The notes under the pieces are model-generated. The model ran no database searches, was not told the origin of the DNA, and worked only from the letters and a program-made list of their open reading frames with translations. A stretch of 6,018 nt of DNA, from assembly GCA_005881995.1 (NCBI GenBank), contig VBHV01000475.1, forward strand, positions 1-6,018, given 5' to 3'. Shown piece after piece: positions 5,881 through 6,018 of this stretch. Position 1 is the first letter of the stretch, and each line of letters begins with the position of its first letter. A program made the position numbers and the translations under genes. This stretch comes from Chloroflexota bacterium. Lineage in GTDB: Bacteria > Chloroflexota > Ktedonobacteria > Ktedonobacterales > Ktedonobacteraceae.

Positions 5881-5923
5881 CGGGGCGAGAGGAGCAATAC
5901 TCCTCTCGCCCCGCTCATTTTCT
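5881..5923 (+). terminator. Strong rho-independent terminator of the DoxX-family gene
   Basis: A perfect 14-bp GC-rich stem, CGGGGCGAGAGGAG at 5881-5894 pairing with 5900-5913, closes a CAATA loop and is followed by CTCATTTTCT (5914-5923). It begins 28 nt after the stop codon at 5853. On the minus strand the stem is not followed by a T-run, so it should work mainly rightward. Confidence 0.88.
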
Positions 5924-6018
5924 GCCTCGGCAACCTTTTCCAGGAGAGAAACGTCAATTTCCCAATAGAACAGCGTAAAGACAAGAAACTATGGCGAACG
6001 GGATGGGAGTAATGCCAC

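Noticed and set aside
5924..6018. Start of another gene at the right edge (ATG at 5991)
   Set aside because: Only nine codons are visible, with no good Shine-Dalgarno sequence. Nothing supports a gene here.

Overview
The window looks like chromosomal DNA of a Ktedonobacteria-type member of the Chloroflexota. The basis is moderately high GC, clear Shine-Dalgarno sites, TATAAT-type -10 boxes, and soluble multi-sensor histidine kinases whose H-box surroundings (LKDEFVGIVAHELRTPL) resemble kinases I recall from that class. This placement is inference from style, not from a marker gene.

Layout, left to right. Positions 1-336 are mostly non-coding. They hold two arrays of phased GTGA motifs, one facing left (49 down to 3) and one facing right (222-267) with a TATAAT, plus a doubtful short leftward ORF between them. 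Next come a soluble GAF-like histidine kinase (337-1788) and, 103 nt later, an OmpR/PhoB-family response regulator (1892-2620). After a 177-nt gap with its own extended -10 promoter lies a second soluble histidine kinase with three PAS domains (2798-4792). A 401-nt gap (4793-5193) holds several inverted repeats and a third GTGA array with a -10 box. It leads into a four-helix membrane protein of the DoxX/DoxD family (5194-5853), closed by a strong intrinsic terminator (5881-5923). Positions 5924-6018 hold nothing I can support.

The most interesting point is regulatory. Three promoter regions carry the same four-site pattern on their own strand: GTGA, 11 bp, GTGATAT, 20-21 bp, GTGAT, 11 bp, GTGA. 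In the two copies that lie fully inside the window a -10 hexamer starts exactly 15 bp after the start of the last GTGA, with no recognisable -35. Direct repeats one helical turn apart, placed where the -35 should be, are how PhoB/OmpR-family activators work. The simplest model is that the response regulator encoded here binds these arrays. It would then autoregulate the kinase-regulator pair and control the DoxX-family gene and an unseen gene to the left, making a small regulon around a two-kinase, one-regulator signalling locus. The triple-PAS kinase has a different promoter without the array, so it may supply a separately controlled second input.
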